From contig NZ_OY782507.1 of assembly GCF_963677725.1 (NCBI RefSeq), positions 4,322,171 to 4,386,170 on the forward strand: a DNA stretch of 64,000 nucleotides. Reading direction: 5' to 3'. Below are positions 26,533-35,222 of this stretch, piece by piece. The stretch's first letter is position 1, and each line of letters opens with the position of its first letter. Both the position numbers and the translations under genes were made by a program. Below the pieces are notes generated by a model, which saw only the letters and a program-made list of their open reading frames with translations, ran no database searches and had not been told where the DNA came from. Source of the stretch: an uncultured Cohaesibacter sp. (lineage in GTDB: Bacteria; Pseudomonadota; Alphaproteobacteria; Rhizobiales; Cohaesibacteraceae).

Positions 26533-26563
26533 GGAAAGAAAAGAGGGGAGCGATGCTCCCCTC
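26533..26563 (-). terminator. Terminator of iolA
   Basis: A perfect 9-bp stem, GAGGGGAGC/GCTCCCCTC with a 3-nt loop, is followed on the minus strand by CTTTTCTTTCC. It lies 12 bp beyond the iolA stop and separates it from the RpiR gene. Confidence 0.85.
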
Positions 26564-26574
26564 AGATGGATTGA

Positions 26575-28089
26575 TCAGTTTCTCGTCAGAGTGCCATCCC
26601 AGGTGGAGACGGACTTCTTGGCGTCTTCTTCGGAGAACCAGACCGAGGTGACGGATTTGGTTTCGGTGAAGAAGGCCACCCCGTCCTTGCCCAGCGCATG
26701 CAGATCGCCAAAGAAGGACTGTTTGTGACCGGAGAATGGGAAGATGGAATAAGGCACCGGAATACCGACATTGATGCCGACCATGCCGCCATCGGTACGT
26801 CGGGCAAATTCGCGCGACAGGCGGCCAGAGGTGGTATAGATGCAAGAGCCATTGGCGAAGCGGTTGGCATTCATGATGGCCAGACCCTCTTCGAAGTCCT
26901 TGACCCGTTTGATGCAGGTGACAGGGCCGAAGATTTCTTCATCGCCGATCCACATGCCCGGTTTGACATTGTCAAAGATGGTCGGGCCAACATAAAAGCC
27001 GCCTTCTGCGCCCTCTATTGTGACGCCGCGCCCGTCAAGCACCAGATCGGCGCCTTCATCGACACCGCGCTGGATGGATTTCTCGACAAATTCCTTCTGG
27101 CTGGCGGAGACAAGGGGGCCAAGCTGGGAATCTGGTAGATAAGCCGGGCCGACTTTCAGCTGCTTGGCTTTTTCCAACAGCATGGCGACGAATTCATCAG
27201 CGATGGATTCTTGCACGCAGACAACTGGCAGAGCCATGCAGCGCTGGCCAGCGCAGCCATATGTGGAATTGACGATGCCGGCAACAGACCGTTCCAGTAC
27301 GCAATCTTCCATGACGAGCGCATGATTTTTGGCCTCTGTGAGGGCCTGTACCCGTTTTCCATGTGCGGCAGCGGTCTGGTAGATATGCATGCCGACCGAG
27401 GTGGAGCCAACAAAGGTCACACCCTTGATGACCGGATGCTTGAGCAGAGTGTCGGCTTCAACACGCGAGCAGGTGACGATGTTGACCACGCCTTTGGGCA
27501 AGCCCGCTTCGATGAGCAGTTCGAGCATGCGTGAGGCCGTTTGAGGCACCATGGAGGCGGCTTTCAGCACAACGGTGTTGCCGGTGGTGATGCAGAATGG
27601 AATCATCCAGCCCATGGGGATCATGGCCGGGAAATTGTAAGGGGCTATCGCTGCAAAAACGCCCAGCGACTCGCGATAGGAGACGGTGTCATAGCCATTG
27701 GCGACATTCATGCAGGTGTCGCCCTGCATCAGATAATGGCTGGAGCAGGCGCATTCGACCACTTCGATGGCTTTGAGCACATCGCCGCGGGCTTCACCCA
27801 GACATTTGCCATTCTCAGTCGCTACCAGTTCTGTGAGCTCATCGAGATTCTGGTCAAGCAGCTGCTTGAAACGGAACATCAGCTGGATACGGATCGGAAG
27901 CGGCGTGTCGCTCCATGCGGGATAGGCAGCGGACGCAGCATCAACCGCCGCATCCACTTCGTCCTGCGTGCAGCAGGGCGCTTGGGCGATCAACTGACCG
28001 GTCGATGGGTTCATCACCGGCATGTATTTTTCAGTTTTCGACTCGCGCCATTCGTTGTCGACGCAAAATTTCAAGCGTTTAACATCCAT
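26575..28089 (-). CDS. iolA: CoA-acylating methylmalonate-semialdehyde / malonate-semialdehyde dehydrogenase
   Basis: A 504-residue aldehyde dehydrogenase that makes acetyl-CoA or propionyl-CoA from malonate or methylmalonate semialdehyde, the last step of myo-inositol and of valine breakdown. It shows the MMSDH-specific N-terminus, the APYNFPAMIPMGWMIPF segment, and the catalytic Cys near residue 285 in YGCAGQRCMALPVV with the typical double-Cys MMSDH context. AGGATC-type ribosome site before ATG 28089. It is divergent from the DUF2090 aldolase and iolE, so inositol is the likely pathway here; mmsA is the alternative name. Confidence 0.93.
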   Translation of the reverse strand: MDVKRLKFCVDNEWRESKTEKYMPVMNPSTGQLIAQAPCCTQDEVDAAVDAASAAYPAWSDTPLPIRIQLMFRFKQLLDQNLDELTELVATENGKCLGEARGDVLKAIEVVECACSSHYLMQGDTCMNVANGYDTVSYRESLGVFAAIAPYNFPAMIPMGWMIPFCITTGNTVVLKAASMVPQTASRMLELLIEAGLPKGVVNIVTCSRVEADTLLKHPVIKGVTFVGSTSVGMHIYQTAAAHGKRVQALTEAKNHALVMEDCVLERSVAGIVNSTYGCAGQRCMALPVVCVQESIADEFVAMLLEKAKQLKVGPAYLPDSQLGPLVSASQKEFVEKSIQRGVDEGADLVLDGRGVTIEGAEGGFYVGPTIFDNVKPGMWIGDEEIFGPVTCIKRVKDFEEGLAIMNANRFANGSCIYTTSGRLSREFARRTDGGMVGINVGIPVPYSIFPFSGHKQSFFGDLHALGKDGVAFFTETKSVTSVWFSEEDAKKSVSTWDGTLTRN

Positions 28090-28278
28090 CCTAGGATCCT
28101 CCAGTCAGACAGCGACGCTGCCAAAAGCACTTGGATGCGGTTTGGGTGATCGGATCTGGCCTGGCTGAAAAGGAGCGCTATGCGCCTTCATGTCCCAGTC
28201 GCCAAGAGGTCCCCCCTTTCGCAACCTTCATCAGCGATAGGCGCGTGGGGGGCGAATGGAATTGAGAGAAATCAAAAA

Positions 28279-28324
28279 TGAAATATTTATTTCATAAATT
28301 AAATTGATCGGTGAATACATTTCA
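28279..28324. promoter_or_regulatory. Putative RpiR/IolR operators in the iolA-iolE divergent region
   Basis: The 419-bp spacer holds a perfect palindrome, TGAAAT-ATTT-ATTTCA (28279-28294), and 17 bp further a related site, TGAAT-ACA-TTTCA (28312-28324). TGAAA/TTTCA half-sites fit what I recall of RpiR-family operators. A possible -35 TTGACC (28332) points toward the DUF2090 gene, but no convincing -10 was found. Nothing else recognised in the spacer. Confidence 0.5.
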
Positions 28325-28508
28325 TTTTCACTTGACCCATCCTGTCTACAAGCATTTACTTACCTTGACTTTGTGCGCCCTCGCCGCGGCAATGGCCACC
28401 TTGAGGAGAATGAGCGATCCTGCGGTGTTGGCTGATTGAGGAGGGTGCACCAAACTGTTAGGGCTGTCGGCGAAAGGGCCGCCTCAGACCATTTGCAAAG
28501 GAACTGAC

Positions 28509-29399
28509 ATGAGCATCACTTCAGAAATGCCAGAGCAATTGCGCTGTCCTGCCGAGCGTGAGGTGGATTGGAGCAATTTGCGGACCTTCGCCTTTGATCA
28601 CCGTATGCAGCTGGAAGAAATGGAAGGCTATAGTCTTGAAAAAGGCGGGCGGTTTAAAGAGCTTTGCCTTGATGCGGCGCTGAAGGTGCAGCACGGGGGG
28701 CATGGCTTTGGCATTCTGTGTGATGCGCGCATCGGCATGGATGCACTCGAGAAGGCCATCGGATCGGGGTTGTGGATTGGTCGCCCCTGCGAATGGCCGG
28801 GCTCGCGACCCTTGGAGCTGGAGCCACAAGTTGGGCCTGAGGGCGCTGGACTGTCCGAATGGGCGTCAGACCATGTGGTCAAGGTGCTGTGCTTTTGTCA
28901 CCCGGATGATGATGCCGAGATGCAGGCAAAACAGGAAGCGACCGTCAAGCAGCTGTTTTTGTCGGCACGGGCGAACAAGCTGGAATTTTTGCTTGAGGTT
29001 ATTCCGTCCAAGGTTGGGCCAGTCGATGCGGATACCAATGCCAAGCTGATCCAGCGTTTCTATGACATAGATGTCTATCCGGACTGGTGGAAGCTTGAAC
29101 CGATGGTTGATGCTGAAGCATGGACCAATGTGGTGAGCGCGATCAAAGAGAATGACCCCAATGTGCGCGGTATTGTGGTGTTGGGGCTTGATGCACCAGA
29201 AGCCGAGCTTGCCGCTTCCTTCGAAGTGGCTGTTGCCTATCCGCTGGTCAAGGGCTTTGCCGTGGGACGCTCGATCTTTGGCGACGCGGCTCGCGCCTGG
29301 ATGGTCGGCAAAATGAGTGATGAGGAGGCCGTCTTGCAGATGGCCGCGCGCTATGAGCGCCTTTGTTCCATCTGGGATCGGGCTCGCGCACGCACATAA
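28509..29399 (+). CDS. Stand-alone DUF2090 aldolase (IolC C-terminal-domain homologue)
   Basis: A 296-residue protein matching the DUF2090 module that in many alphaproteobacteria is fused behind the IolC kinase. DUF2090 is believed to cleave 5-dehydro-2-deoxyphosphogluconate to DHAP and malonate semialdehyde. Typical segments are LCDARIGMDALE, VYPDWWKLEP and FAVGRSIFGDAARAWM. AAGGAA precedes ATG 28509, and the protein starts at the natural edge of the domain, so it is not a truncated IolC fragment. It is followed by iolE after 53 bp. No iolB, iolD, iolG or IolC-type kinase is in this cluster, so the rest of the pathway must lie elsewhere. Confidence 0.85.
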   Translation: MSITSEMPEQLRCPAEREVDWSNLRTFAFDHRMQLEEMEGYSLEKGGRFKELCLDAALKVQHGGHGFGILCDARIGMDALEKAIGSGLWIGRPCEWPGSRPLELEPQVGPEGAGLSEWASDHVVKVLCFCHPDDDAEMQAKQEATVKQLFLSARANKLEFLLEVIPSKVGPVDADTNAKLIQRFYDIDVYPDWWKLEPMVDAEAWTNVVSAIKENDPNVRGIVVLGLDAPEAELAASFEVAVAYPLVKGFAVGRSIFGDAARAWMVGKMSDEEAVLQMAARYERLCSIWDRARART

Positions 29400-29452
29400 G
29401 ATAAATCAAGCCAATTGCTTGTCATTTTGAAACACGTCAGGGAGTAGAGACG

Positions 29453-30349
29453 ATGTTGGAAGCCAAACTGGGGATAGCCCCGATTGCATGGTGGAATGAT
29501 GATCTGGAAGAATTGTCCGATGATGTAAGCCTTGAGGAATGCTTGCGTCAGGCCTCCGACGCCGGCTTCACGGGCATGGAAACCGGTCGCCGGTTCCCGA
29601 TGAATATGGAAGAGCTGGGGCCGATCCTTGATCGCTTTGGCATTTCGGTCTGTGGCGGCTGGTTCTCCGGTCTGCTGCTGGATGGCGACATCGAGGTTGA
29701 AAAAGATCGCATCGCCGAGCAGATGGCCTTTTTCAAAGCCGCCGATGCTCCATGCATTGTCTATGGCGAAACCGCGCGCTCGGTGCAGGGGCTCAAGGGC
29801 ACTCCTCTCACACAGAAGCCCAAATTGAACGAAGCGGAAATGGAAATCTATGGCCGCAAACTGTCCGACTTTGCCGATTGGTGCGAAAAGCAGGGCATGC
29901 CGATTTCCTATCACCATCACATGGCCGCTGCGGTGGAAACCGAGGCGGAGCTGGATCTATTCATGAAGTACAGCTCTGTGCCACTGCTGTTTGATGCCGG
30001 ACATATGGCCTTTGCGGGCGGTGACATTTTCCGGGTGGTTGAAAATCACTATGCTCGCATCACTCATGTGCATACCAAAGATGTGCGTATGGATGTGATC
30101 AATGGGCTTGATCGCAGCAAGGAGAGCTTCCTTGACGCGGTGGTCAAAGGGGCCTTTACGGTGCCGGGCGATGGCTCGCTGGATTTCGAAGCGCTGACAA
30201 AACTGCTGGCCGAGAAGCAATATCAGGGATGGTTTGTGGTTGAAGCCGAGCAGGACCCCAAGGAAAATCCCCCTTACGACATGGCGGTCAAGGGTCACAA
30301 GGAATTGCTGCGGGTGATGGCCGCGGCTGGCTATCAGGTCGCGCCGTAA
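29453..30349 (+). CDS. iolE: Myo-inosose-2 dehydratase
   Basis: Dehydrates 2-keto-myo-inositol in inositol catabolism. A 298-residue xylose-isomerase-like TIM barrel with the family sequences IAPIAWWNDD, GMETGRRFP (metal Glu), YHHHMA, LFDAGHMAFAG and ITHVHTKDVR, which carry the metal ligands and catalytic residues. GGGAG is placed before ATG 29453. Second gene of the DUF2090-iolE unit and closed by a strong terminator. Length and motifs are standard. Confidence 0.93.
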   Translation: MLEAKLGIAPIAWWNDDLEELSDDVSLEECLRQASDAGFTGMETGRRFPMNMEELGPILDRFGISVCGGWFSGLLLDGDIEVEKDRIAEQMAFFKAADAPCIVYGETARSVQGLKGTPLTQKPKLNEAEMEIYGRKLSDFADWCEKQGMPISYHHHMAAAVETEAELDLFMKYSSVPLLFDAGHMAFAGGDIFRVVENHYARITHVHTKDVRMDVINGLDRSKESFLDAVVKGAFTVPGDGSLDFEALTKLLAEKQYQGWFVVEAEQDPKENPPYDMAVKGHKELLRVMAAAGYQVAP

Positions 30350-30420
30350 GTCTGCTTCACACTGAGAGCCTCTCACATTCCATGTGGACATCTTTCTTGA
30401 GTATATTTGGATGAAAAGCG

Positions 30421-30454
30421 AAACCCCGCTGTGTTGTTGCAGCGGGGTTTTTTG
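30421..30454 (+). terminator. Terminator after iolE
   Basis: An 11-bp perfect stem, AAACCCCGCTG/CAGCGGGGTTT with an 8-nt loop, is followed directly by a T-run. It lies 72 bp after the iolE stop. Confidence 0.93.
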
Positions 30455-30493
30455 TGTTTTGGCAGAAATATGGGCTTAAAATGCATCTATCAG

Positions 30494-30660
30494 TTTACGT
30501 CGCGTAACATTTGCCTAGCGAAAGGAATGAGCCTATGAATTCCCGTCATATCATTTGGGAATTCAATTCACTTCTTTCCGTGTGGGAAGCTGTGGTAACT
30601 CAGTGTCATGTCGCATCCGAGGGAGGGGTAGACGACATACCCATTTCCAGGAGTTACCCG
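30494..30660 (+). ncRNA. Candidate structured 5' leader of a small membrane protein
   Basis: Successive perfect inverted repeats fill this stretch: TTACG-tcg-CGTAA (30495-30507), GAATTCCC / GGGAATTC with a 12-nt loop (30537-30564), CTTTCC / GGGAAG with a GTGT loop (30574-30589, one wobble), and GGTAACTC (30594-30601) pairing with GAGTTACC (30651-30658), enclosing ATGTCG/CGACAT (30608-30638). The last long-range stem covers part of the AGGAG ribosome site that serves ATG 30661, so folding could block translation. No known riboswitch class recognised. Alternatively the stretch is coding from ATG 30535 (in frame, AGGA 8 bp upstream) and the repeats are chance. Confidence 0.5.
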
Positions 30661-30771
30661 ATGTTTCTTATCTTGAGTCTTGTCCTTGCTAGTCCGTTTA
30701 TGGCCGCTGTCTACTTCTATGTTGACGAACTGGCCTATGATGTTGGTCCCCTGCCAGAGATGGCTGCATGA
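30661..30771 (+). CDS. Small single-span membrane protein, 36 residues
   Basis: ATG 30661 has AGGAG seven bases upstream. The peptide opens MFLILSLVLASPFMAAVYFY, a single hydrophobic span, followed by a short acidic tail (VDELAYDVGPLPEM). The in-frame ATG 30535 with AAGGA would give a 79-residue protein with the same tail. It stands alone between two terminators and has its own terminator 13 bp downstream, so it forms a tiny transcription unit. Function unknown; small regulators of transporters or respiratory complexes often look like this, but no family is recognised. Confidence 0.55.
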   Translation: MFLILSLVLASPFMAAVYFYVDELAYDVGPLPEMAA

Positions 30772-30784
30772 TGGATAAATTTGC

Positions 30785-30820
30785 AAAAAGGGGCTCGTCC
30801 CGATGGACGGGCTCTTTTTG
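30785..30820. terminator. Terminator of the small-protein unit
   Basis: The stem AAAAAGGGGCTCGTCC / GGACGGGCTCTTTTT, with a CGAT loop and a few G-T pairs, is followed by T-rich sequence. It closes the short unit before the LysR gene, which starts 116 bp further on. Confidence 0.85.
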
Positions 30821-30936
30821 CGTTTTGGTTCGTGTTTTGTGGCCTCAGCCTCGTCTTTTAGGCCATTGATGCGGGGGAATGATTGCTCTATTCCTCGCGA
30901 GATTAGCGGTTTTGTCCTTATAGTCTGAATAGTCCT

Positions 30937-31851
30937 ATGGAACGCCTCAATCTCAATCAATTGCTGACCCTGCGGATCATGCTCGAAGAGCGGAATCTGT
31001 CGCGCGCGGCCGACAAGCTGTTTTTGACGCAATCGGCGATCAGCAAGCAGTTGAGCCAGTTGCGCAGCTATTTCAATGATCCGCTGTTGATCCGGGAAGG
31101 CAATGTCTATTGGCTGAGCGTTAAGGCGGAAACGCTGTTGCCAAAGCTGCAACGGATATTGTCCGATATCGATTCCCTGACTGAGACCAGCGAATTCCGA
31201 CCCCATGACTGTCGGCGCCAATTTCGGTTTGCCAGCACCGACTATGTGGCACAGTTCATCTTTCCTGCCATCGCAAAACGGCTGACCTATGAAGCGCCGC
31301 TTGTCGATGTTGCCTATGAAATGATGAAGCCTGAATGGATGGGGCAGCTTGGCAAGCTCCATCTGGATTTTGTCTGTTTGTCCAATCCAACCTTATCGGA
31401 GAATGTGCATTCGGTGCCATTGGGGGGCGATCGGTCCGTGTGTGTGATGGCGGATAATCATCCTCTGGCAGCGACCGACAGTCTCACACTTGATGGTTTG
31501 CTCGATTTTCCCTTTGTGTTGATCAATAGCGGCGGCGACAAAGACCGCTTCTTTGACGGGCTTCTAGAAGCGCAAAAGCTGAGCCGGCGGGTGGCGCTTG
31601 AAGTGCCATTTTTCTCTGCATCCTTTGAAATTGTCGCTGGCGGAGATTTCCTGTTGATCGTTTCCGAACATGTGGCGATCAAGGCGCAGCAACGCTATGC
31701 CGTGACCTATCGCCACTTGCCCATGCCCAGCCATAACAATTGCTATCAATTATGCTGGCATGCGATCCATCACAAGGATGAGGCTCATGCCTGGATGCGG
31801 AACCTGATCGCTGAGGAAATCAGCGGGGCCCTCGCTTCGCCTTACAATTGA
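30937..31851 (+). CDS. LysR family transcriptional regulator
   Basis: A 304-residue regulator with an N-terminal LysR helix-turn-helix (about 1-65; LNLNQLLTLRIMLEERNLSRAADKLFLTQSAISKQLSQLR) and a periplasmic-binding-type effector domain. The N-terminal motif and RREFRFASTDYVAQ-like middle resemble the NodD/SyrM-type subgroup. It converges on the hut-linked TRAP operon with a 58-bp gap and follows the small-protein unit. Target genes are unclear; LysR genes usually control a divergent neighbour, which here would be none. Confidence 0.88.
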   Translation: MERLNLNQLLTLRIMLEERNLSRAADKLFLTQSAISKQLSQLRSYFNDPLLIREGNVYWLSVKAETLLPKLQRILSDIDSLTETSEFRPHDCRRQFRFASTDYVAQFIFPAIAKRLTYEAPLVDVAYEMMKPEWMGQLGKLHLDFVCLSNPTLSENVHSVPLGGDRSVCVMADNHPLAATDSLTLDGLLDFPFVLINSGGDKDRFFDGLLEAQKLSRRVALEVPFFSASFEIVAGGDFLLIVSEHVAIKAQQRYAVTYRHLPMPSHNNCYQLCWHAIHHKDEAHAWMRNLIAEEISGALASPYN

Positions 31852-31909
31852 GTTTATCGCAAGCGGGCAGGAACACTTCCCCGATATTGAGCTAAATGCT
31901 GGCCAGCAC

Positions 31910-33460
31910 TCAGAAAATGAGGGCGGGCAGTGTTGTGGCAATCCATGGCATTGACCAGATCAACAGGATGCCGACGACCTGCAAGCCGATGAAGGGCATG
32001 ACACCGCGATAAATATCGATGGTACGCACATCATCGGGTGCCACGCCCCGCAGATAGAACAGCGAAAAGCCGAAGGGGGGTGTCAGGAAGCTGGTTTGCA
32101 GGTTGATGGCAATCAGAATGCCAAGCCAGACCGGGTCATGACCCATCAGGATCAACTGCGGGGTGACCAGCGGCAGGACGATCACGGCGATTTCGACAAA
32201 GTCGAGGAAGAAGCCGAGCACGAACAACAGCAGCATAGTGAAGAAGAGGGCCCCGGTCGGCCCGCCGGGCATCTGGTTGAGGATCTCGGCCACACGCTCT
32301 TCACCGCCAAGGCCGATGAAGACCAGCGAGAAGAAGCTGGCGGCAAGGATCGTGGCAAAAATCATCGCGGTCATGGTGGTGGTCGAGGTTGCCGCTTCGC
32401 GCATCATGCCAGAACGCATGGCCCGCCGCAGGCAGATGCCCGCTGCGATGATGCCGATGACCAACAGGATGATATTGGCAACGCCGAGTGTGATGTCGGT
32501 GATGTCGAGATTGTCTCTTTGCAGGCGCACCGGGTGAAGACCGGAGAGAATGCCTGCCAAAAGGAAGGCCGCAGCCCCCAAAATGACCAGTTTGCGGGAA
32601 ATGCCATAGCGCTGGCCTGCCATCAACAGGGCACCAACCGCTCCGACAGATGCAGCTTCGGTCGGGGTGGCCACACCACCCAGAATGGCACCTAACACCG
32701 CAAATATCAGCAGGATCGGCGGGATGATTGCTTCGAATACCGTGTTCCAGCTCGGCCTCACGCCATCGGTGGAGACAGGGGGCATGTCATCGGGGCGCAG
32801 ATTGGCGCGAATGACGATATAGATCAGATAGAGCAGGACCAGCAACAGACCCGGAATGAGGGCTGCGGCGAAATATTGGCCCACCGACAGGGCTTCAACG
32901 GTGAATTTGCCCTGCTCATATTGAGCCTGCTGATAGGCGTTTGACATGACGTCGGAGAGAATGATCAGCAGGGTGGAGGGCGGAATGATCTGGCCCAGCG
33001 TGCCGGAGGTGCAGACGATGCCCGCGGCTAGTGGCTTGTTATAGCCGGTGCGCAGCATGGTTGGCAGGGCGATCATGCCCATTGCCACCACGGTGGCCCC
33101 GACAATGCCGGTGGAGGCAGCAAGCAAAGCGCCGACCAGCACGACCGAAATACCAAGGCCGCCACGCATGGAGCCAAACAGGCTGCCCATGGTTTCAAGC
33201 AGCCTCTCGGCGACGCGGCTTTTCTCAAGGATCGCCCCCATCAGGATGAAGACGGGAATGGCGATCAGCACTTGATTGGAAAGAAGGCCAAAGGCCCGCT
33301 GACCCAGCGCGCCCAGCAGCTTGATATCCATCGCGCCAACGGACCAGCCCAGATAGGCAAAGATGACAGCGGTGCCTGCAATGGCAAAGGCCACTGGAAA
33401 GCCGGATAGAATGGCCACAACCAGCGTGGCAAACATCAGGAGATCAAGATATTCAACCAT
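31910..33460 (-). CDS. TRAP transporter large permease, long DctM type (hut-linked)
   Basis: A 516-residue permease, about 85 residues longer than common DctM proteins. The extra segment (about residues 275-360) adds two hydrophobic spans before AATSTTTMTAMIF, as in the FcbT3 or mannitol/chloroaromatic/2-oxoacid (Tak) subgroup. Core sequences GLSNQVLIAIPVF-like, GIVGATVVAMGMIALPTML, CTSGTLGQIIPPSTLLIIL and TPPFGFSLFYLRGVAP are present. ATG 33460 (GGGAG upstream) overlaps the dctQ-type gene. It is the last gene of the hutIHGU-TRAP unit. Confidence 0.92.
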   Translation of the reverse strand: MVEYLDLLMFATLVVAILSGFPVAFAIAGTAVIFAYLGWSVGAMDIKLLGALGQRAFGLLSNQVLIAIPVFILMGAILEKSRVAERLLETMGSLFGSMRGGLGISVVLVGALLAASTGIVGATVVAMGMIALPTMLRTGYNKPLAAGIVCTSGTLGQIIPPSTLLIILSDVMSNAYQQAQYEQGKFTVEALSVGQYFAAALIPGLLLVLLYLIYIVIRANLRPDDMPPVSTDGVRPSWNTVFEAIIPPILLIFAVLGAILGGVATPTEAASVGAVGALLMAGQRYGISRKLVILGAAAFLLAGILSGLHPVRLQRDNLDITDITLGVANIILLVIGIIAAGICLRRAMRSGMMREAATSTTTMTAMIFATILAASFFSLVFIGLGGEERVAEILNQMPGGPTGALFFTMLLLFVLGFFLDFVEIAVIVLPLVTPQLILMGHDPVWLGILIAINLQTSFLTPPFGFSLFYLRGVAPDDVRTIDIYRGVMPFIGLQVVGILLIWSMPWIATTLPALIF

Positions 33461-33965
33461 TCTCAATGCTCCCGTTGGTCAATTCTCTCATATGGCGGAG
33501 GAGACAGGCCACAGACTGCAGCATGATCAGGCAGCAGAAGGCCGGAATGAGGGATTTCATCAAGAACACCGCTTTGATGCCACCAACCGCGATCGGGCCT
33601 TCAAGAATGGCCCAGGAATTGGCAACCGAAGGCCATGACCAATAGAGCAGGGCAAGCATCGAGGGGAGCAGCAAAAACAGATGGCCGGCAATGTTGATCG
33701 CGGCACGCAGGCGGGGCGAGAATTTCGCGTAGAAGACATCGACCCGTACGTGACCATCAATCAAAAGGGTATAGCCCCCGGCCAGCATGAAGAGGGTGGC
33801 ATGCATGTAGAGCACGCTTTCCTGCGCGGCGATGGAATTGACGCCAAAGACATAGCGCCCCAGAACGATAATGAACTGAACCGCCACAATCAGGACGGCC
33901 AGCCAACGCACAAAGGCCGTGACGGCGCGATTGACGGCTTCAAGGCCGGATATGACCTTATCCAT
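33453..33965 (-). CDS. TRAP transporter small permease (hut-linked)
   Basis: A 170-residue four-helix DctQ-family protein (FVRWLAVLIVAVQFIIVLGRYVFG at the first helix), with an interhelical GGYTLLIDGHVRVDVFY segment typical of the family. AAGGAAAGG-type ribosome site before ATG 33965. It overlaps the large permease gene by 8 bp and lies 92 bp downstream of the binding-protein gene, matching P-Q-M order. Confidence 0.9.
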   Translation of the reverse strand: MDKVISGLEAVNRAVTAFVRWLAVLIVAVQFIIVLGRYVFGVNSIAAQESVLYMHATLFMLAGGYTLLIDGHVRVDVFYAKFSPRLRAAINIAGHLFLLLPSMLALLYWSWPSVANSWAILEGPIAVGGIKAVFLMKSLIPAFCCLIMLQSVACLLRHMRELTNGSIENG

Positions 33966-34057
33966 GCTGTTCCTTTCCTTCAGTCCGGCGCAAGGATGCG
34001 CGCCGGACCAAAGATAGGCATATTATTGATGGTGTAAATGCGTGGATCTAAGATCGA

Positions 34058-35143
34058 TCAATAGCCCATGATAGACGCGCGGGCGTTCATCTGGCCATTG
34101 TCGGCATAGGTCATATAACCACCAACGCTGTCGCGGTATGCGACGAAGCTTTCGGTGATGCGCTTGACCAGCTCGTCGTCATCCTGACGCAGTTCGTCGA
34201 TCACTTCACCCGCTGCCTTGCCCATAGCCTTTATGACGCTATCAGGGAACTTTTTGACCTGAACGCCTTCCTTCTCGACCATGTTTTTCAGAGCCACTGC
34301 ATGTTTGGTCGTATATTCGGTCCAGACCGGATTATAGAGGCTCTCGCAAGCAAGGCTGACGGCCTGTTTGAGATCGTCTGGCAGACCTGCATAGACGTCG
34401 GCATTGACGCCGCATTCTTCTGCCGAGGATGGCTCGCCAACGCCGGGCCAATAATAGTTTTTGGCCACCTGATAGAAGCCAAGGGCGCTGTCGGTCCATG
34501 GGCCGATAAACTCACCGGCATCAAGTGCCCCTGTCTGCAGGGCCTGGAACATGGCCGGGCCGGACATGGCTTCGGCGGCCATGCCGAGCTTGGAGGCCAT
34601 TTCGGAAGCGAGACCGGTGGTGCGGAATTTAAGGCCCTTGAGATCGTCCGGAGAGTTGATCTCGTTGCGGAACCAGCCACCCCATTGCGGGCCGGAGTTG
34701 CCACACAGGAACGGTTGGATCTTGAAGCGGCCATACATTTCGTCATAGAGCGCCTGACCGCCACCATGATAGAGCCAGCCGAACTGTTCGTCGGCACGCA
34801 GCCCGAAGGGTTGGGAGCCAAACAGCAGGATGCCCTTGGATTTGGAGCCCCAATAGGCAGGGACCGCATGATACAGCTCGGCGGTGCCTTCGCTGACGGC
34901 ATCAAAGACGCCTCGACCGGGGACCAGTTCGCCTGCGGCAAACAGTTTTACCTCGATGCGACCGCCGGACAGGGCGGTGATGCGATCAGCCAGCATTTGG
35001 GCAGCAACGCCGGGGCCGGGCAGGTTCTTTGGCCAAGCGGTGACCATTTTCCATTGCATCTTACCCTCGGCGATAGCCGGGGTGGCGAGGGCGCTGGCTG
35101 CGAGACCGGCAGCGCCGGTTTTCAAGAAGGTTCTTCTTTCCAT
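34058..35143 (-). CDS. TRAP substrate-binding protein with Tat signal (hut-linked, TakP/FcbT1-like)
   Basis: A 361-residue periplasmic receptor that starts at ATG 35143 (AGAGGAG upstream), since a much longer open frame has no ribosome site. The N-terminus ERRTFLKTGAAGLAASA is a twin-arginine signal. The mature protein follows the TakP pattern (MVTAWPKNLPGPG, then LKFRTTGLASEMASKLG with the ligand Arg, and a FIGPWTDSALGFYQVAKNYYW segment). It lies 79 bp behind hutU on the same strand, so histidine, urocanate or another imidazole acid is a reasonable ligand guess. TakP relatives bind 2-oxoacids, which is the main alternative. Confidence 0.9.
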   Translation of the reverse strand: MERRTFLKTGAAGLAASALATPAIAEGKMQWKMVTAWPKNLPGPGVAAQMLADRITALSGGRIEVKLFAAGELVPGRGVFDAVSEGTAELYHAVPAYWGSKSKGILLFGSQPFGLRADEQFGWLYHGGGQALYDEMYGRFKIQPFLCGNSGPQWGGWFRNEINSPDDLKGLKFRTTGLASEMASKLGMAAEAMSGPAMFQALQTGALDAGEFIGPWTDSALGFYQVAKNYYWPGVGEPSSAEECGVNADVYAGLPDDLKQAVSLACESLYNPVWTEYTTKHAVALKNMVEKEGVQVKKFPDSVIKAMGKAAGEVIDELRQDDDELVKRITESFVAYRDSVGGYMTYADNGQMNARASIMGY

Positions 35144-35222
35144 TTGATGTCTCCTCTGGGAAGGTGGATTGGACGGTGGGCGTTCCTTTGCCCTTATTCT
35201 TGTTATGTCTTTTGCTTTGCAT

